From contig JACTAT010000061.1 of the NCBI GenBank assembly GCA_014526335.1, positions 1,431,212 to 1,495,211 on the forward strand: a stretch of DNA of 64,000 nt, given 5' to 3'. Of this stretch, positions 24,201-34,892 are shown in pieces. Numbering within the stretch: the first letter of the stretch is position 1; every line of letters begins with the position of its first letter. Under the pieces are notes generated by a model that made no database searches, was not told the origin of the DNA, and saw only the letters and a list, made by a program, of their open reading frames with translations. Origin of the DNA: Chrysaora quinquecirrha. Lineage: Eukaryota > Cnidaria > Scyphozoa > Semaeostomeae > Pelagiidae. Both the position numbers and the translations under genes were made by a program.

Positions 24201-27200
24201 AGGCTAAGGGGATGTAGGCAATGGGTTTAGCATGCACTCTTTGGGTCCCTTGGAGACTGCTTGATCGGATAGGGAACGGATCCAAATAGATCCGCTTTTC
24301 TAGCGTACCCAAAACACACGACCCCGTTCCCAAAAAGGAACAGATCCATGCGTACACGTGTAAACAAAAAACGTAACGCCTGCTTGGGAACGGATCCACT
24401 TGGGGGGCATTTCACTCCATCAGGGGCGTACGAGATTCCCGATGAAACAAAAGGGTTTATAAGAGATTTCTAGAAAAAAATTACGAATCCCAACAAAGGT
24501 GTAGGAGATTCCATGGAGTAAAATGCCCTTCGGATCCACTTGCATCCGTTCCCGTGTAAACCGGGGTCTTTAGGGAAGCAAAAGTACCAAGACCTTAGTA
24601 ACATGCAAGTTTTGGCCTACGCGTAGTTGCGACAGAATTGAAAAAACAATAGATTAATTAACATAACAATAGCTCAAACAATAGGAGAGGTGCGAGCGTA
24701 GTTGCGAGTGCGAGCATGTTTTCCAACCTAGATCAAAGCTTTTTATATCATTTAATGAGTCTTTTAATAGTTCGATGACCTCGTGTCGCTAGATACACAG
24801 GCCATTCCATGAATTTTAATAAGCAAGATCAACAGTATACTTAATATAAGCTGTTTGACTAGCTAATTTATTCCAAACAGGTACTATATTCCCAACGCAA
24901 GGACACATTAACTAAATTGCAACAGCAATATACAGTAATTAACGAGGTGACCACGCAAATTTCGATGTAATGGAAATGTAATCAAGGAAAAATTAAAGCA
25001 TGGATATTGAGGGCAATTTATCAACACAATTTCGTAACAGTACGAAAAAGATAGTTTTCCGTAATTGTGGTTATTTTCCAATGCAATAAATCTATACTTA
25101 TACATGATATTAAGATTCTAATTATTTAAAAAATCAATTCAGGATGTGCTATAAAGACTGAAATGAACTGCAGTTCCATGGTGATTGGTATTTCAGGGGG
25201 GGGGGCAAATTCTAATAACTGTAACATTTCTATGATAAGCGAATAATCAGGAATAAGAAATGGTTCTTTTACAACCGAGCCTCAGTTTGATGATATAAAA
25301 TGCGTACACTTTTGGCATACCGGAATTTGATACAATCTTCCATGTAGTGATTGAAATGTCGGATATATGCACGAGAGCAATGTACAAGAGCATGCGTATT
25401 AGATCCCTTCAGTCACTTCACCAAGACAAGCGGGTAAAGGAAACCGTCCACAAACTACACTTCAATAGGTCCGCTTCATGGGTCAAGTTCCTGGTCCTGG
25501 TCATGGGTCCTCTTTATGGGTACTGGTCCTGGTAGGTAGTAATCAAACCAAATTCATCGAAAACTAATCACAGTTGATTGATAATCACATACACTGATTA
25601 AGGGAGTGATATTCCCCTCGGTTTGTTCGAAAAATAATGCGAAACCATGGTTTGTGGCTAAAGCAGAGCGAGACAAGGCAAAAAGACACAAAGATGCTGT
25701 TGTTGTTGTTGCTTTCATTTCTCTGGGCCTTTGTGCTCCTGTGCTTTGTGCATCAAAAACTTCTTTCCAAGAGAGAGTAGGAGATGTCGGAGATCACAAT
25801 AATGAAAAACAACCAAAAATGCATTCTTTCGAAAAACCAAAATGAACAAGGTGTGAGAATTGTGTGGTTTTGCTTTGCCTGTTTTTTCTTGTTTTTTTTT
25901 TCTGATTCTTTCCCACCCTATGAGAAAAACTCATGAACAGGCACGAACAAAAAGCATTTTGAAAAGAAAGGAAAGTCATTATTCTGAATAACAAAACTGA
26001 AACCCGCAATTCAAACGTGGCATAACATTTTCAATGCACGGGAAGACTTTCGTTCAGGGGGCATACATAGTAGTATCATTTTCGATTCGATGCAGAGATC
26101 ACTGATATCCCATTTAGGCCTATTTGGTTGCAAAATATTTAATCAGCATTTCTGCTTTGTGAAGTTTATCGGCTTAATAACTTCTCTAGAAGGCAAAATT
26201 TACACATGCGGGTGGTTTTGTAGGTAGAATGATAAATGAAACTGATAAAATGAGCTGTTTTAATATAACAGTAAAGCTCATAAATTTTTCATAAAATGAC
26301 ACAGGCGCGCCACGTATGCAATGCAGACTTGAAACTTTTCTCAAAAGGCAAAGCAGAGCAGGTCAAACTATGTTAAAATTGTAAGCCTATAAGCCGAGCT
26401 ATCAGCTAGTTATAGCCAGATAAGAGTGTGATTGTAGTCGTAGTGTACCTTGGACTATACTGAATTTTAGTGAAGGCTTTTCAGATTTCAATTACATTGA
26501 AGGGGTAAAGGCCTAAATGTTTTACTTTTGTGGATTATAACTTTGTGAGAAAATTTCGTAGGTCCGCGAAGACAATATCCGCATTTTAGTAACTTCCCAG
26601 GCCTAATTACTTAAACGCAGACGCGGACTTGAAATGCTGAGTCCGCGAAGTCCGCGTGGTCCGCGTTTTGGACCTGGCCGTAGAAATACTTTTTTTTTTT
26701 TCAAATTCGACGCTATATCATATGATACATGGTCTACAACTACACTACAACATAACAAAAAATACAATGTTAATTAGAAAAAGATACGTAAGTTACATGA
26801 CAGTTGAGTGTTAATAAAAATTAAGGTTCTAAAAAGCTCTATTTTTTTTTTTTTTTTTTTAATTTGCTTGTAATCGTTTATCATATATAGTTGAAATGAA
26901 TTCGCTTGTATCTTTTATCAAAGTTTCATTTTCGCATGTCATTAGATATATGAATTTTTGTTCATTTGTTGGGATCGATTTAAATTGGGGACATAGATTT
27001 TCAATCTTTTCAAGGAAAATCTTGCGTTCAAAGTTGTAATTTAGTTGTAATAATACAGAGATGTGCAGTACATTGCAGAAATGGCCGTAACCCTTCTAGG
27101 GCTAAACTTGCTAAACGACCCGAAAAGCCCGAAAACTAAGGTCAGCCACAAACAGACAAAGCATAAAGCCTAGTTGTAATAGGAAAAGGGATAGCTTGTA

Positions 27201-30200
27201 TATGTAATAACTCAGCAAGCGAATGCAACTTTGCGGAAATAAAAGTCAAGAAGTTTTTCAGTTTCGACTTTCGAGTGGATTAGTCAGCAAGAAATCCCAC
27301 GCATTAGACCCCCGGCTTTAATATCCGTAACGATTTCATTGTCACGAAAAATGCGCTTTTATTATTCCCATTATTATTTTAATTAGCCTCGCCTTACGCA
27401 TAAAAGACAGTTCCAAAGGATCGTTTGACAAATAGCGAATTTCTTGCTAAGCGTTCAGTGGTTTCTGAAGTTGATCTCGTCCTCTCGTATTTACAGTTCT
27501 CTACGTTTGATAAAAAGACGCGAAAATGAAGTTTGTTGTGTTGCTCATCCTTGGATTCGTGTGCCTTGCATTCAGTGCCCCAGTGCCTGGTAAGTAACTT
27601 TGTTTTGAATTTTGTGTGCTTTTTTATTTCGCGAGAAATTGTTGTTTTTTGAAGTCTTAATTTTCGTGTTTTATATTTGTTTAAATTTGTCAAATATTCA
27701 GGCTAGTATTTCAGCTGAAATTTATGTTAAATTTGTTTTAGTTTAGTTCTCATTATGAAATTTCTGAGTGGGTTTTTCAAGCTTCTGTTTTTTGCGTGGG
27801 TGTCGCGCGGAAGGTTTCTGCCACTCCGCTCCGCACGATAACAGGAAGACTTGCAAAATGCCGTCGTAAGGACAACAGTAGTCCTCGCAGTATTCTTCGT
27901 TGAGCACTTCAACTTTTCTTTAGACTTAACTAAAGTCTCTGTACTTGTGAACTAAGAAGTTTCTGATAAAATCTATTCCTATTTTGCAGAAGAAACATCG
28001 GCTGAAACACCTGCCGTAGAAACTCAAGATGCCCCAGCTGCCGACTCGACAGCCGAAGAAAGCAAAGATGAAACTGCCTTGGCCACACCCGTCGACAACA
28101 CCGCAGCCGACAGCATCACGGAGGAAGTAAAGGACGAACCCTCTGAAGATGACAATGATGCTGAATTGGAAGATGCTCTCCCAGAGGATGAAGAATTCGC
28201 AGAGTTCAATGACGAACCCAGTGATGAGGATGAAGCTGATGATGCTGAGGAGGAGGAACCAGAACAGGATTCCGAGGAGGAGAAGGACACCCCAGCTGAA
28301 GATGCAACTGAGGAGGAGACCCCAGCTGAAGATGCAACTGAGGAGGAGACACCAGCTGAAGATGCATCTGAGGAGGAGACCCCAGCTGAAGATGCATCTG
28401 AGGAGGAGACCCCAGCTGAAGATGCAACTGAGGAGGAGACCCCAGCTGAAGATGCAACTGAGGAGGATGCCCCATGCCGAAGATGAAACTGAGGAGGATG
28501 CCCCAGCCGAAGATGAAACTGAGGAGGATGCCCCAGTCGAAGATGAAACTGAGGAGGATGCCCCAGCTGAAGATGAAACTGAGGAGGATGCCCCAGCTGA
28601 AGATGAAACTGAGGAGGATGCCCCAGCTGAAGATGAAACTGAGGAGGATGCCCCAGCTGAAGACTCGACTGAGGAGGAGACCCCAGCTGAAGACTCGACT
28701 GAGGCAGAGACCCCAGCTGAAGACTCGACTGAGGCAGAGACCCCAGCTGAAGACTCGACTGAGGCAGAGACCCCAGCTGAAGACTCGACTGAGGCAGAGA
28801 CCCCAGCTGAAGACTCGACTGAGGCAGAGACCCCAGCTGAAGACTCGACTGAGGCAGAGACCCCAGCTGAAGATGCAACTGAGGAGGAGACCCCAGCTGA
28901 AGACTCAACTGAGGAATAGACTTTTGTTTACAATATCATCCATCAATTTTTTCTGTTAACTTTCTTTGCTGTGCAATTTTAAAAATTTGCTTTGGATGAT
29001 TATGATGATGAACGAGCATTGAAAAAGGGTTTTTCTCTTGTTCTTTACATATTTCAAGGAAATTTGCTCTTAATTTTGAAATTAATCATTTTTGCTTGCG
29101 TGGCTCATTGCAATTCTAAATTTAGCAAAACATGAGAAATCAATGTCTTCTGTATTTTTCCAACCGTGAAACAAAAATGGAATGGAAGTACGTGTATCTG
29201 ATAAGTTAAAACCCATAAATCACTTTACCCTCTAAGTTGTGGTACTTGGATAAAAAGGGAAAATTACTGCAAAGGCAAGGGTTGTTTTGAGAGCACCAAT
29301 GTTTGAGATACAGCTTGAGATAAATAAAACTCACTTTCGTATGTTCATCATTATACTTGGCTTCAAACAAGCTTGCTTTCTGCTCATATGTCACCTAAAA
29401 AGAAAAGGAAAATGCAATCAATTTAATCATACTAAATTGAAGTGAAAAGATGGTTCTGCTCTGTATCATAATTTTGAATTTTCTACAATATCAAACTATT
29501 ATTTACCAAACCTGAATTGAGAAAATTCCCATAATTCACATGGTTGGAACTGTTTTCAAGTTGTACAAACTTCAAAATTGCGATAAACAGTGGAAACATT
29601 TTCAGGCATACTTTAAAGCTTTTTTAGTCTGGCACTCATCTGAACATCAGAATCAGACCAAAACAATGAACTGGGGTGGAATTTATACCCAGATGTAGCT
29701 TGAAATGCACCAATCGGAAAGAGAAACTGAATTGGCATTGTGTTTTAAGCACCAATCAGCTAGTCGGATACAGTGGGAAGACAAATAGGATTAATTGAAG
29801 AGTCAAAATGAGAAAAAGAACTCTTCTGTATACACAGAACTGGCCTTTTGGTTTTGACATGGACAGATTTCATGTGATCTTCCTGCACAAGCTGGTACAT
29901 TTGCATTTTGCTTCATTTCAGCCCACCAAGTTGGCTGGAATGTTTCATGGGAAAATTTTCATCCTCCCTTAAAAAAAATCACCAGTGCCACAGTGAGATC
30001 TCACTTACAAGGCTGGTTTACCTCTTTATATACACAAAACCAAAGATTTTCAAAGATAGCAAGATTTTACTTATCTGGCCAGCCCCTCCACCACTCATAT
30101 GAGGCTCATACGATAAGCCTCCTGAGCAAAACTATTGAAATGAAAAAGAGCTTATAATACGCACTAGGTCTCTTTTTGAAATTTCCAGTTCATCAGCAAG

Positions 30201-32830
30201 CTGGTCGAACATCATTGACAATTCAGTTTTCTCTCTGTCAATCCTAGAAAAATATATCTAGTTGAAACAAAGTTTCAGTCAACAATAAGGTTAGAAGTGT
30301 CATGTAATCTTATTATCACACAATGGACCCTGTGTCATTATTTTGAAGTATTTTGTGATGTTATAAACCAACATTGCAATGCAGTTGCATTCAACAGTTT
30401 TCTGTAGCAGTCACTAAAGAGAGATATCAATGTGATAAGGATGTCAATGGACAGGGTTGTTTAACATATCATGATCTCCAATGATTATATTGAGAAAGGG
30501 ACTCAATGATGATGATAATATCAAGTGAGATAACCTGTTTGCTCCCAGAGATGCTGGAAACAAGGCATTTGGGCACCAGGCAGCAGGGGCAGAAGCAACA
30601 AATTCAGGGCAAAATAACAGGAAAGTGAACAAATTTGACAATTTTTATGAGAGCAAAGGGGACAATTGCCCCACCCCTGTTTGCATCCCTAAAACAATTG
30701 GCATGCACAATCCACCACACACATGTAGTTTTTCTCACCAGAAGGGCTGGATGTGATGTTGAATGGGGTTTGACATTAGGATAAGATTGACCTTTTGCAA
30801 CAGGAAAGTTTGCAGCTCAAGCAAAGTAGCATTCAATAAGTAAACGTAATGATGCATTATAATCCATAACATACTTTGTCCTTGATTTCTTCAAAATCTC
30901 AATTTCATCTTCACATACACGTAGATCTTGAGTATGCCTCATTTTTGCAACATTTGTCACATCATCAAGCTGTCGTGCTGCTTCTTCTAAGTTTCTCCGC
31001 AATTTTGTTATTTCTTCCTCCTGTCTTTTGCATTGCTTTGATAAAAAAGAAATTATTGATAATTATATAATAACCAACCTTCTGTGACTTCATTTAAAGT
31101 ATGCAAGGCAGAAAACCTATTTGAAAGCATCAATAAATGTGCTTACTGATTCAGTACATTTTTCCAACCTTGGTTTATGAGGGCGTCATTGGGCATGATG
31201 GCTTGCGGTTTTTCGACATTTTGAGAGCGGTTTTACGGTTTTTACCTCCAAAAAACAGTTTTACAATTTTTAAATTTGAGATTTTGGTGTGGTTTTATGG
31301 CATTAAGAAAAAACATGCCTGCTTGTACGGTTTTTGGCTAAGAAAAGTGGTTTTGTGGCTTTTTGACTCCCCTCTATGACCCCCCTTTAATTAGTAATTG
31401 TGATATTAATAAATTTGAGGGGCACAGGAATCTCATACTCTCTTTGCTGGGATTTCTACTGTGTTCATAGAAATCTCTTGGAAATCTTTTTGTTTCAATT
31501 GAAATCTCGTATGCCTTTTTAATGATGGAAATGCCCCTCCAATAAACTTGCCAAGTGGAGTGGAGCCTTTACCTGCAAAGCTTGAACACCACCAGTCTCG
31601 TCTAGCTGCTCGCAGACAATGCTTAATTCTTGCTCTAATTCCATACATCTTCTTTCACTCTATAGAAAGACAAATCTTGCTTTAGTCAGAAGGCTTTTAT
31701 CGTTTCCTTTTTAGGCCATGAACGCCAAGAAGGCCTTGCTTAGGCCAAAAATTATCCTTCTATTTCTGTCTGGCTGGCACTGCGCTTGTTCTGAACGTTT
31801 AAACCTAAATTTAAAAGCCTATTTAGCTTAATTACTTAAAAAACGAAAGATAATTAACTAAATTTTCGCACCACACTTTACAGGCAATTCATTCCACACG
31901 TTACAAATCCTCAAAATATTTGTATCTTGTCTTCCCTTCCCGCCATTCGCAAAAATCACAATTCGCAAAATTTCAAAATCCCTGCCAGCCTCTTTTGCAA
32001 CGATTTCAATTCAATTCAACAAAATGTGCTGATGCACTTCTCGCGTCTCGCGCATTTCTCCGCAAGTGTAAAACGTTTGGGTAGGGGAAATACGTCGATA
32101 TTCATAAAAAAGTTTGGTATAAAAGCAAGAGCTTTAACTTACCCTAACCCTTGTGTCTCTTTCGTTATCAAGCTCTTCTTGAAGTTGGTTCAATCGTGAC
32201 TTCAAACATAAAATAAACAAACCATATGAGACAAACTTTGACAACAGTATGTTGTTTCGGTTTTGAAAATATCCATTGAACTCAAAATGGAAAGTTTTCT
32301 TCTTTTTTGCATCGTCTTCCAGATATATATCAGGAGGGGCAGGAAAATCAGACATCCGAGTAAAATTAAGATTAAACATGTTAAATGAAATTGGCCATTT
32401 TCGAAGCACATTTTGTACCCTATTCCAGACAATCACCCATTCCATCTAAATAATAAGTAAAAGGGAAAACAACCCCAAAACAGATTTGGTGAATGAACAT
32501 AGATCTAGGGACGTAGCGACGGTATGTAATAGCTAAATAATCTTCCCTCTTCTGTTCATAACGTTTTTAAGTCTCGAAACTGCGATAAGAATTCCTAAAC
32601 TCGAGTCCAAATCTAAAAGTTAACCAAATTAATGGTCATAGTTTCTTACATCTGTTTCTTTGCATGGAAAGAGTGTCTTGCATACTTCAGAACAACAACA
32701 AAACAGCAGCTAATTCAGATCTTATGAGGGCAAGAAAAAGTTTCAAAAACGTGTTTCGTGATAACATAAGTTATAAAACTACCTGAACCAAAGCAACAGA
32801 GGCAGAGTCATCCTTTATAATAGGTTTCAT
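13930..32830 (-). CDS. Prm: Paramyosin, copy A (complete, 20 exons, ~864 aa)
   Basis: Exons in transcript order: 32783-32830, 32143-32199, 31573-31659, 30875-31035, 30165-30243, 29335-29394, 23824-24008, 22806-23002, 22175-22307, 20856-20992, 20438-20516, 19873-19988, 19242-19366, 18886-19027, 18030-18080, 17679-17807, 16541-16740, 15776-15945, 15257-15457 and 13930-14163. The start ATG (MKPIIKDDS) precedes the rod directly and there is no myosin motor. The product is a continuous heptad coiled coil that aligns colinearly with nematode paramyosin: SRLNQLQEELDNERDTRVR, LDETGG, KIDREKTEL, EELEDAK, and near the end KYRKCQAELEDAEDRAD. Length is close to the usual ~870-880 aa. Paramyosin forms the core of invertebrate thick filaments. 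The C-terminus is a non-helical Ser/Arg/Pro tail (SRSRSPMPQSRSRSR), a likely phosphorylation region. Four exons are one base short (137, 185, 200 and 170 bp where 138, 186, 201 and 171 are expected). A myosin rod is the alternative, but length and alignment favour paramyosin. Confidence 0.88.
14561..14896. mobile_element. MITE with GGCC termini (CTGAACATT family)
   Basis: The left end GGCCTTGGACAAATGAACTG continues into AACATTTCACT. The right end complemented reads GGCCCTGGCCAAATGAATTG and continues with the same motif. TAA flanks both ends. The interior is made of repeated CTGAACATT/TTCAGTGA motifs. It lies in the last intron of paramyosin A. Confidence 0.7.
15505..15635. repeat. Dispersed ~140-bp repeat, copy 2
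   Basis: It shares with 29645-29785 the string order AGAATCAGACC, AAAACAAT-like, GGAATTTAT-CCCAGATG, AATTGGCATTGTGTTTTAA-like and CACCAATCAGCT. The inverse copy is at 13692-13850. It lies in a paramyosin A intron. Confidence 0.65.
16796..16882. repeat. Fragment of the AAACATTTG-type MITE
   Basis: The motifs GGTCAAACCTTTTGCTTAAC and CAGTTTGATCGTTTGGC match the ends of the 2309-2913 family. The fragment is short and degenerate, in the paramyosin A intron preceding the 16541-16740 exon in transcript order. Confidence 0.4.
17165..17385. repeat. Minisatellite of CCCCACCGTACTGAACATCC / GGCAATCATGGTATCC units
   Basis: Two short modules alternate: one with CACGGCAATCATGGTATCCC and one with CCACCGTACTGAACATCC. 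They appear several times in mixed order over ~220 bp. The reading frames across it on both strands follow from the repeat. It lies in a paramyosin A intron. Confidence 0.85.
18190..18720. repeat. (GAA)n-rich purine tract
   Basis: More than 500 bp of almost pure purine on the plus strand (GAAGAAGA-type with G interruptions). In the minus-strand paramyosin A transcript it is a long CTT/TTC pyrimidine tract whose end lies about 110 bp upstream of the acceptor of the 18030-18080 exon. Confidence 0.9.
19120..19232. repeat. Short GA-rich purine tract
   Basis: GAGAAGAAGAAG and GGAGGAAGAGGAGG-type purine run filling most of the small paramyosin A intron between the 19242-19366 and 18886-19027 exons. 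It is a pyrimidine tract in the transcript. Confidence 0.8.
19395..19850. repeat. Degenerate ATC/GAT palindromic repeat
   Basis: The sequence is rich in GATCATCATGATGAT-type self-complementary stretches. It also has a loose unit of about 100 bp marked by CACGATC, recurring near 19419, 19511, 19609 and 19717. It fills the intron between two paramyosin A exons (19242-19366 and 19873-19988). Confidence 0.7.
20155..20335. repeat. GAA-rich purine tract
   Basis: About 180 bp of GAAGAAGAAG-type purine repeat on the plus strand in the paramyosin A intron between the 20438-20516 and 19873-19988 exons. It is a pyrimidine tract in the transcript. Confidence 0.85.
21108..21590. repeat. (GAA)n microsatellite, ~480 bp
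   Basis: Nearly uninterrupted GAA/AAG repeat in the paramyosin A intron between the 22175-22307 and 20856-20992 exons, ending about 115 bp upstream of that acceptor in the transcript. Frames of poly-Arg, poly-Lys, poly-Ser or poly-Leu across it are artefacts. Confidence 0.95.
21604..21700 (-). mobile_element. 3' part of a SINE
   Basis: Read on the minus strand, GGTAAATGAGTATCCTGGGT followed by ATTCGTTTGCAGCTGCC matches the body of the SINE at 34363-34613 (GGTAAATGAGTACCCAGGGT, then ATTCGTT). The tRNA-like head is missing. Confidence 0.6.
23165..23395. repeat. Inverted-repeat-like element with GTAAACGG/CCGGCATAGT ends
   Basis: Fold-back arrangement of motifs such as CAGTGTAAACGGAAGG, CATACCGTT and CCGGCATAGTATAAAC. 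Similar motifs (TTTACTCTATGCCGG, CGGCATAGTGTAAACG) bound a segment at 38810-38955. Probably a small non-autonomous transposon family; boundaries are not exact. Confidence 0.4.
24115..24195 (+). mobile_element. tRNA-derived SINE head
   Basis: TTCCGAGTGGTTAGAGCACC (A-box-like) is followed by GGAGTTCGAATCCTGCC (B-box-like) 34 bp later. It looks more like a SINE head than a functional tRNA, because acceptor-stem pairing is poor. It lies in paramyosin A intron 6. Confidence 0.5.
24407..24535. repeat. Dispersed ~125-bp repeat (GGGGCATTTCACTCC family), copy 1
   Basis: It begins GGGGCATTTCACTCCATC, contains GTACGAGATTCC, AACAAAAGGG and AGAGATTTCTAG, and ends GGAGTAAAATGCCC, so the ends are inverted. 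Related copies lie at 31418-31562, 33818-33945 and 56435-56565. Confidence 0.55.
27399..27406 (+). promoter_or_regulatory. TATA-like box of the acidic repeat gene
   Basis: CATAAAAG lies 120 bp before the ATG at 27526. The spacing would put transcription initiation near 27430 and give a leader of about 95 nt. The call rests on motif and position only. Confidence 0.35.
27526..28919 (+). CDS. Secreted acidic decapeptide-repeat protein (2 exons), nested in paramyosin A
   Basis: Exon 1 (27526-27589) encodes MKFVVLLILGFVCLAFSAPVP, a clear signal peptide with cleavage expected after FSA. A 400-bp intron (GTAAGT...TTTGCAG) leads to exon 2 (27990-28919, TAG). Mature protein: an acidic leader with VETQDAPAADSTAEESKDE, then about 21 tandem copies of a 30-bp unit encoding TPAEDATEEE-type decapeptides to the C-terminus. 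It has almost no aromatic, basic or Cys residues. A single extra T at 28475 breaks the frame: the unit GATGCCCCATGCCGAAG differs from its neighbours (GATGCCCCAGCCGAAG) only by that base, so it is probably an error. I do not recognise a named family. Such secreted Asp/Glu-rich repeat proteins include calcium-binding matrix proteins, but that role is only a guess. The gene is antisense to, and wholly within, paramyosin A intron 6. Confidence 0.8.
28289..28919 (+). repeat. 30-bp coding minisatellite, ~21 units
   Basis: Units of the form CCAGCTGAAGATGCAACTGA plus 10 bp repeat every 30 bp. Three blocks of locally uniform variants follow one another: GAAGAT(GCA/TCT)ACTGAGGAGGAG, then GAAGATGAAACTGAGGAGGAT, then GAAGACTCGACTGAGGCAGAG. 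The block structure shows local homogenisation by unequal exchange or slippage. Confidence 0.9.
29645..29785. repeat. Dispersed ~140-bp repeat, copy 3
   Basis: Same motif order as at 15505-15635: AGAATCAGACCAAAACAATG, GGAATTTATACCCAGATG, GCATTGTGTTTTAAGCACC and AATCAGCT. It lies in a paramyosin A intron. Confidence 0.65.
31418..31562. repeat. Dispersed ~125-bp repeat (GGGGCATTTC family), copy 2
   Basis: GAGGGGCACAGGAATCTCAT, then GAAATCTCGTATGCC and ATGGAAATGCCCCTCC at the end. Motif order matches the copies at 24407 and 56435. Confidence 0.5.
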
Positions 32831-33817
32831 TTTTGTTTCACTTCAAAGCCACCTTATGTCTTTCCTTGATCTTTTGAACCAAACAGAATTTTTGCCAAAA
32901 CTGGAGACAGCAAACAACTTCGTGCGCTTGAAGAGAGTCAAGCTCTCGTAAGCAAAGCTTTTTCTCGCTTATCCACGGAACAAAAGGATGTAAGAATAAC
33001 CCTTGGGCAAAGAAGATTTTCTTGTTCTAATCTCTTTTTAAATAAAGGTTTCTTTGTTGAACTGATGACGAAGCACTAGCTTTAAAAAAAACTAGTTTTG
33101 TTGCTATTTTTCAGAAACTCATATCTCATCGCGTAGTGTTTCTTATTAATTTCATAGAGTCTTTCCTATTCCCCCTGAATAATGCTACATCAGCTTTCAA
33201 TACGCTGTTCTTTTGGATAGTCTTCTTTTTAGTCCTTTGTCAAAGGCCCTTCAAGTTCCTTGACAGTAGCCTTCATGTAGACCGAAGACTACTCTTCGAT
33301 CAGTAGCCTGGATCGACGCGTAGGCTACTATGACTAGACAGGAGGGATATAGGACGTATTTCTTGGTAACCTACAAGATCTGTAAACGGTAGGGCCTACA
33401 AATTCTGTAAACTTTTTGTAAATTTTGTAAATTTTGTAAATTTTTTTACAAAAAAGATTGCCGAACACAGTAGGCTGATTGAACAAAGTGTGAAACCTTC
33501 GGGACTGGGAAGAGGAGGTTTCGGACTTTCGGAGTCCTACCAAAATCTGCTGTTTCGGCAGGCGGTAAAAAGAAAATGCGCTTCGAAGTCTACCAAAGAG
33601 AATGCGTCCACAGGGCTTCCTGGCTTCTACAGAAAGCGGAAAGTCAAAAAAACGTCTATAGAATCGATTTCTCCCTGACTAACCAGAGCACTTGGAGCAC
33701 ATTCTCTTTCATCAAAAATGAGGAAGAGCTCTTGGCTACGATGCTCCAGGACCAGGCATTCCTTCAGACAGCTAAAGTGACGACCCCTGAAGATTTGTTC
33801 TAGCTATAACTAACTGA

Positions 33818-33945
33818 GGGGCAATTCACTCCTTGCAATCGCTTACACCCCAATCTAGAATCTCTATTGTTTTCGTAGGAATCTTTCAAGAATCATTTTG
33901 CTTCAATAGGAGTCTCGTACGCTTTTTAGACGTTGAAATAAAAAA
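33818..33945. repeat. Dispersed ~125-bp repeat (GGGGCATTTC family), copy 3
   Basis: GAGGGGCAATTCACTCC, TAGAATCTCTATTG, TTTCAAGAATC and AGTCTCGTACGC follow the motif order of the other copies. The right end is degenerate. Confidence 0.45.
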
Positions 33946-34362
33946 GCAGTTTTGAGGGATGAAAAAAAGCATTAGTCTAAATATCTCTACTGATTAGCGA
34001 AGGATAGCGAAAATCGAATCGAATCATTTAATTTACAAAAATTGGTATAAAATTGAAAAATTCTAAGTGCTAAGCTTCGACACTTGTCTTAAAGGTTGAA
34101 TAAATAGAGAAAGTTCTCAGCTAGATGCTAACGTTAGCAAGTTAAGGATAAATTAATAAAGTAAACGTTAACAACAAAAAGTCCTTAATATTGGAATTTA
34201 ATAAATTGAACCTGGATTTAAAGTGGATACATAAAAAGTTCTGATTAAAGTGGGAGTTATACAGATAAATTCAAATCAGAATTCAGGATGGGTAGAGGTT
34301 AGACATATTCCATGAGTCATAGTTTTCGCTCCTTAGGCCAACCTGATTTCGGTAGGTGGCCT

Positions 34363-34613
34363 AATGGTGTGGCCCAGTGGTCAAGGCGTTCGGCTCACGA
34401 TCGCAAGGTCGTGGGTTCGAATCTCGTCGGGACTACTTTCCACAAGCCTACAGTCAACTCAGCTGCCCATCCTTCCGAGGTCGGTAAATGAGTACCCAGG
34501 GTATTCGTTCTAGAATATCAGTCTGGGGCACAAGCTGCAGGTCCACATCAGCTGTATAGCTGCCAGAACCCCTGACCTGCATTAACAAATAAAGATTGCT
34601 TGCTTGCTTGCTA
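34363..34613 (+). mobile_element. tRNA-derived SINE, essentially complete
   Basis: A-box-like GTGTGGCCCAGTGGTCAAGG, B-box-like GTGGGTTCGAATCTCG (about 34411), a body with CCTTCCGAGGTCGGTAAATG and AGTACCCAGGG, and a tail AACAAATAAAG ending in repeated TTGC units. This is the fullest of the SINE copies in the window. Confidence 0.75.
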
Positions 34614-34673
34614 GGTCGCTCAGAACTACTCTGAGCATTAGGCCATCCAATTCAATTTGTTTAGGTATAAGCA

Positions 34674-34892
34674 GTTGTTGCTGTTACTAAAGGCTGCAGT
34701 TGCTGTTTGCGAAGAGTGGGGCTCATGTAATGAGTCTAGGTAGAGGTAATGCGGATCACTGTGATGCAATAAATTTTTTCGGTAAGCTGTTGTTGCTGTT
34801 GCTAAAGGCTGCAGTTACGAAGAGTGGGACTTATGTAATGAGTCTAGGTAGAGGTGATGTGGATCACTGTGATGCAGAAAACCCTTGCCACA
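34674..34892. repeat. Tandem duplication of a ~115-bp unit
   Basis: GTTGTTGCTGTT starts at 34674 and again at 34789. Each is followed by CTAAAGGCTGCAGTT, GAAGAGTGGG, TGTAATGAGTCTAGGTAGAG and GGATCACTGTGATGCA. The two units differ at a few positions and by a small gap. Confidence 0.85.

Noticed and set aside
28024..28908. A 294-codon minus-strand frame with LQLGSPPQ-type repeats
   Set aside because: It is the antisense shadow of the 30-bp coding minisatellite; the plus strand has the signal peptide, splice sites and stop at the array end.
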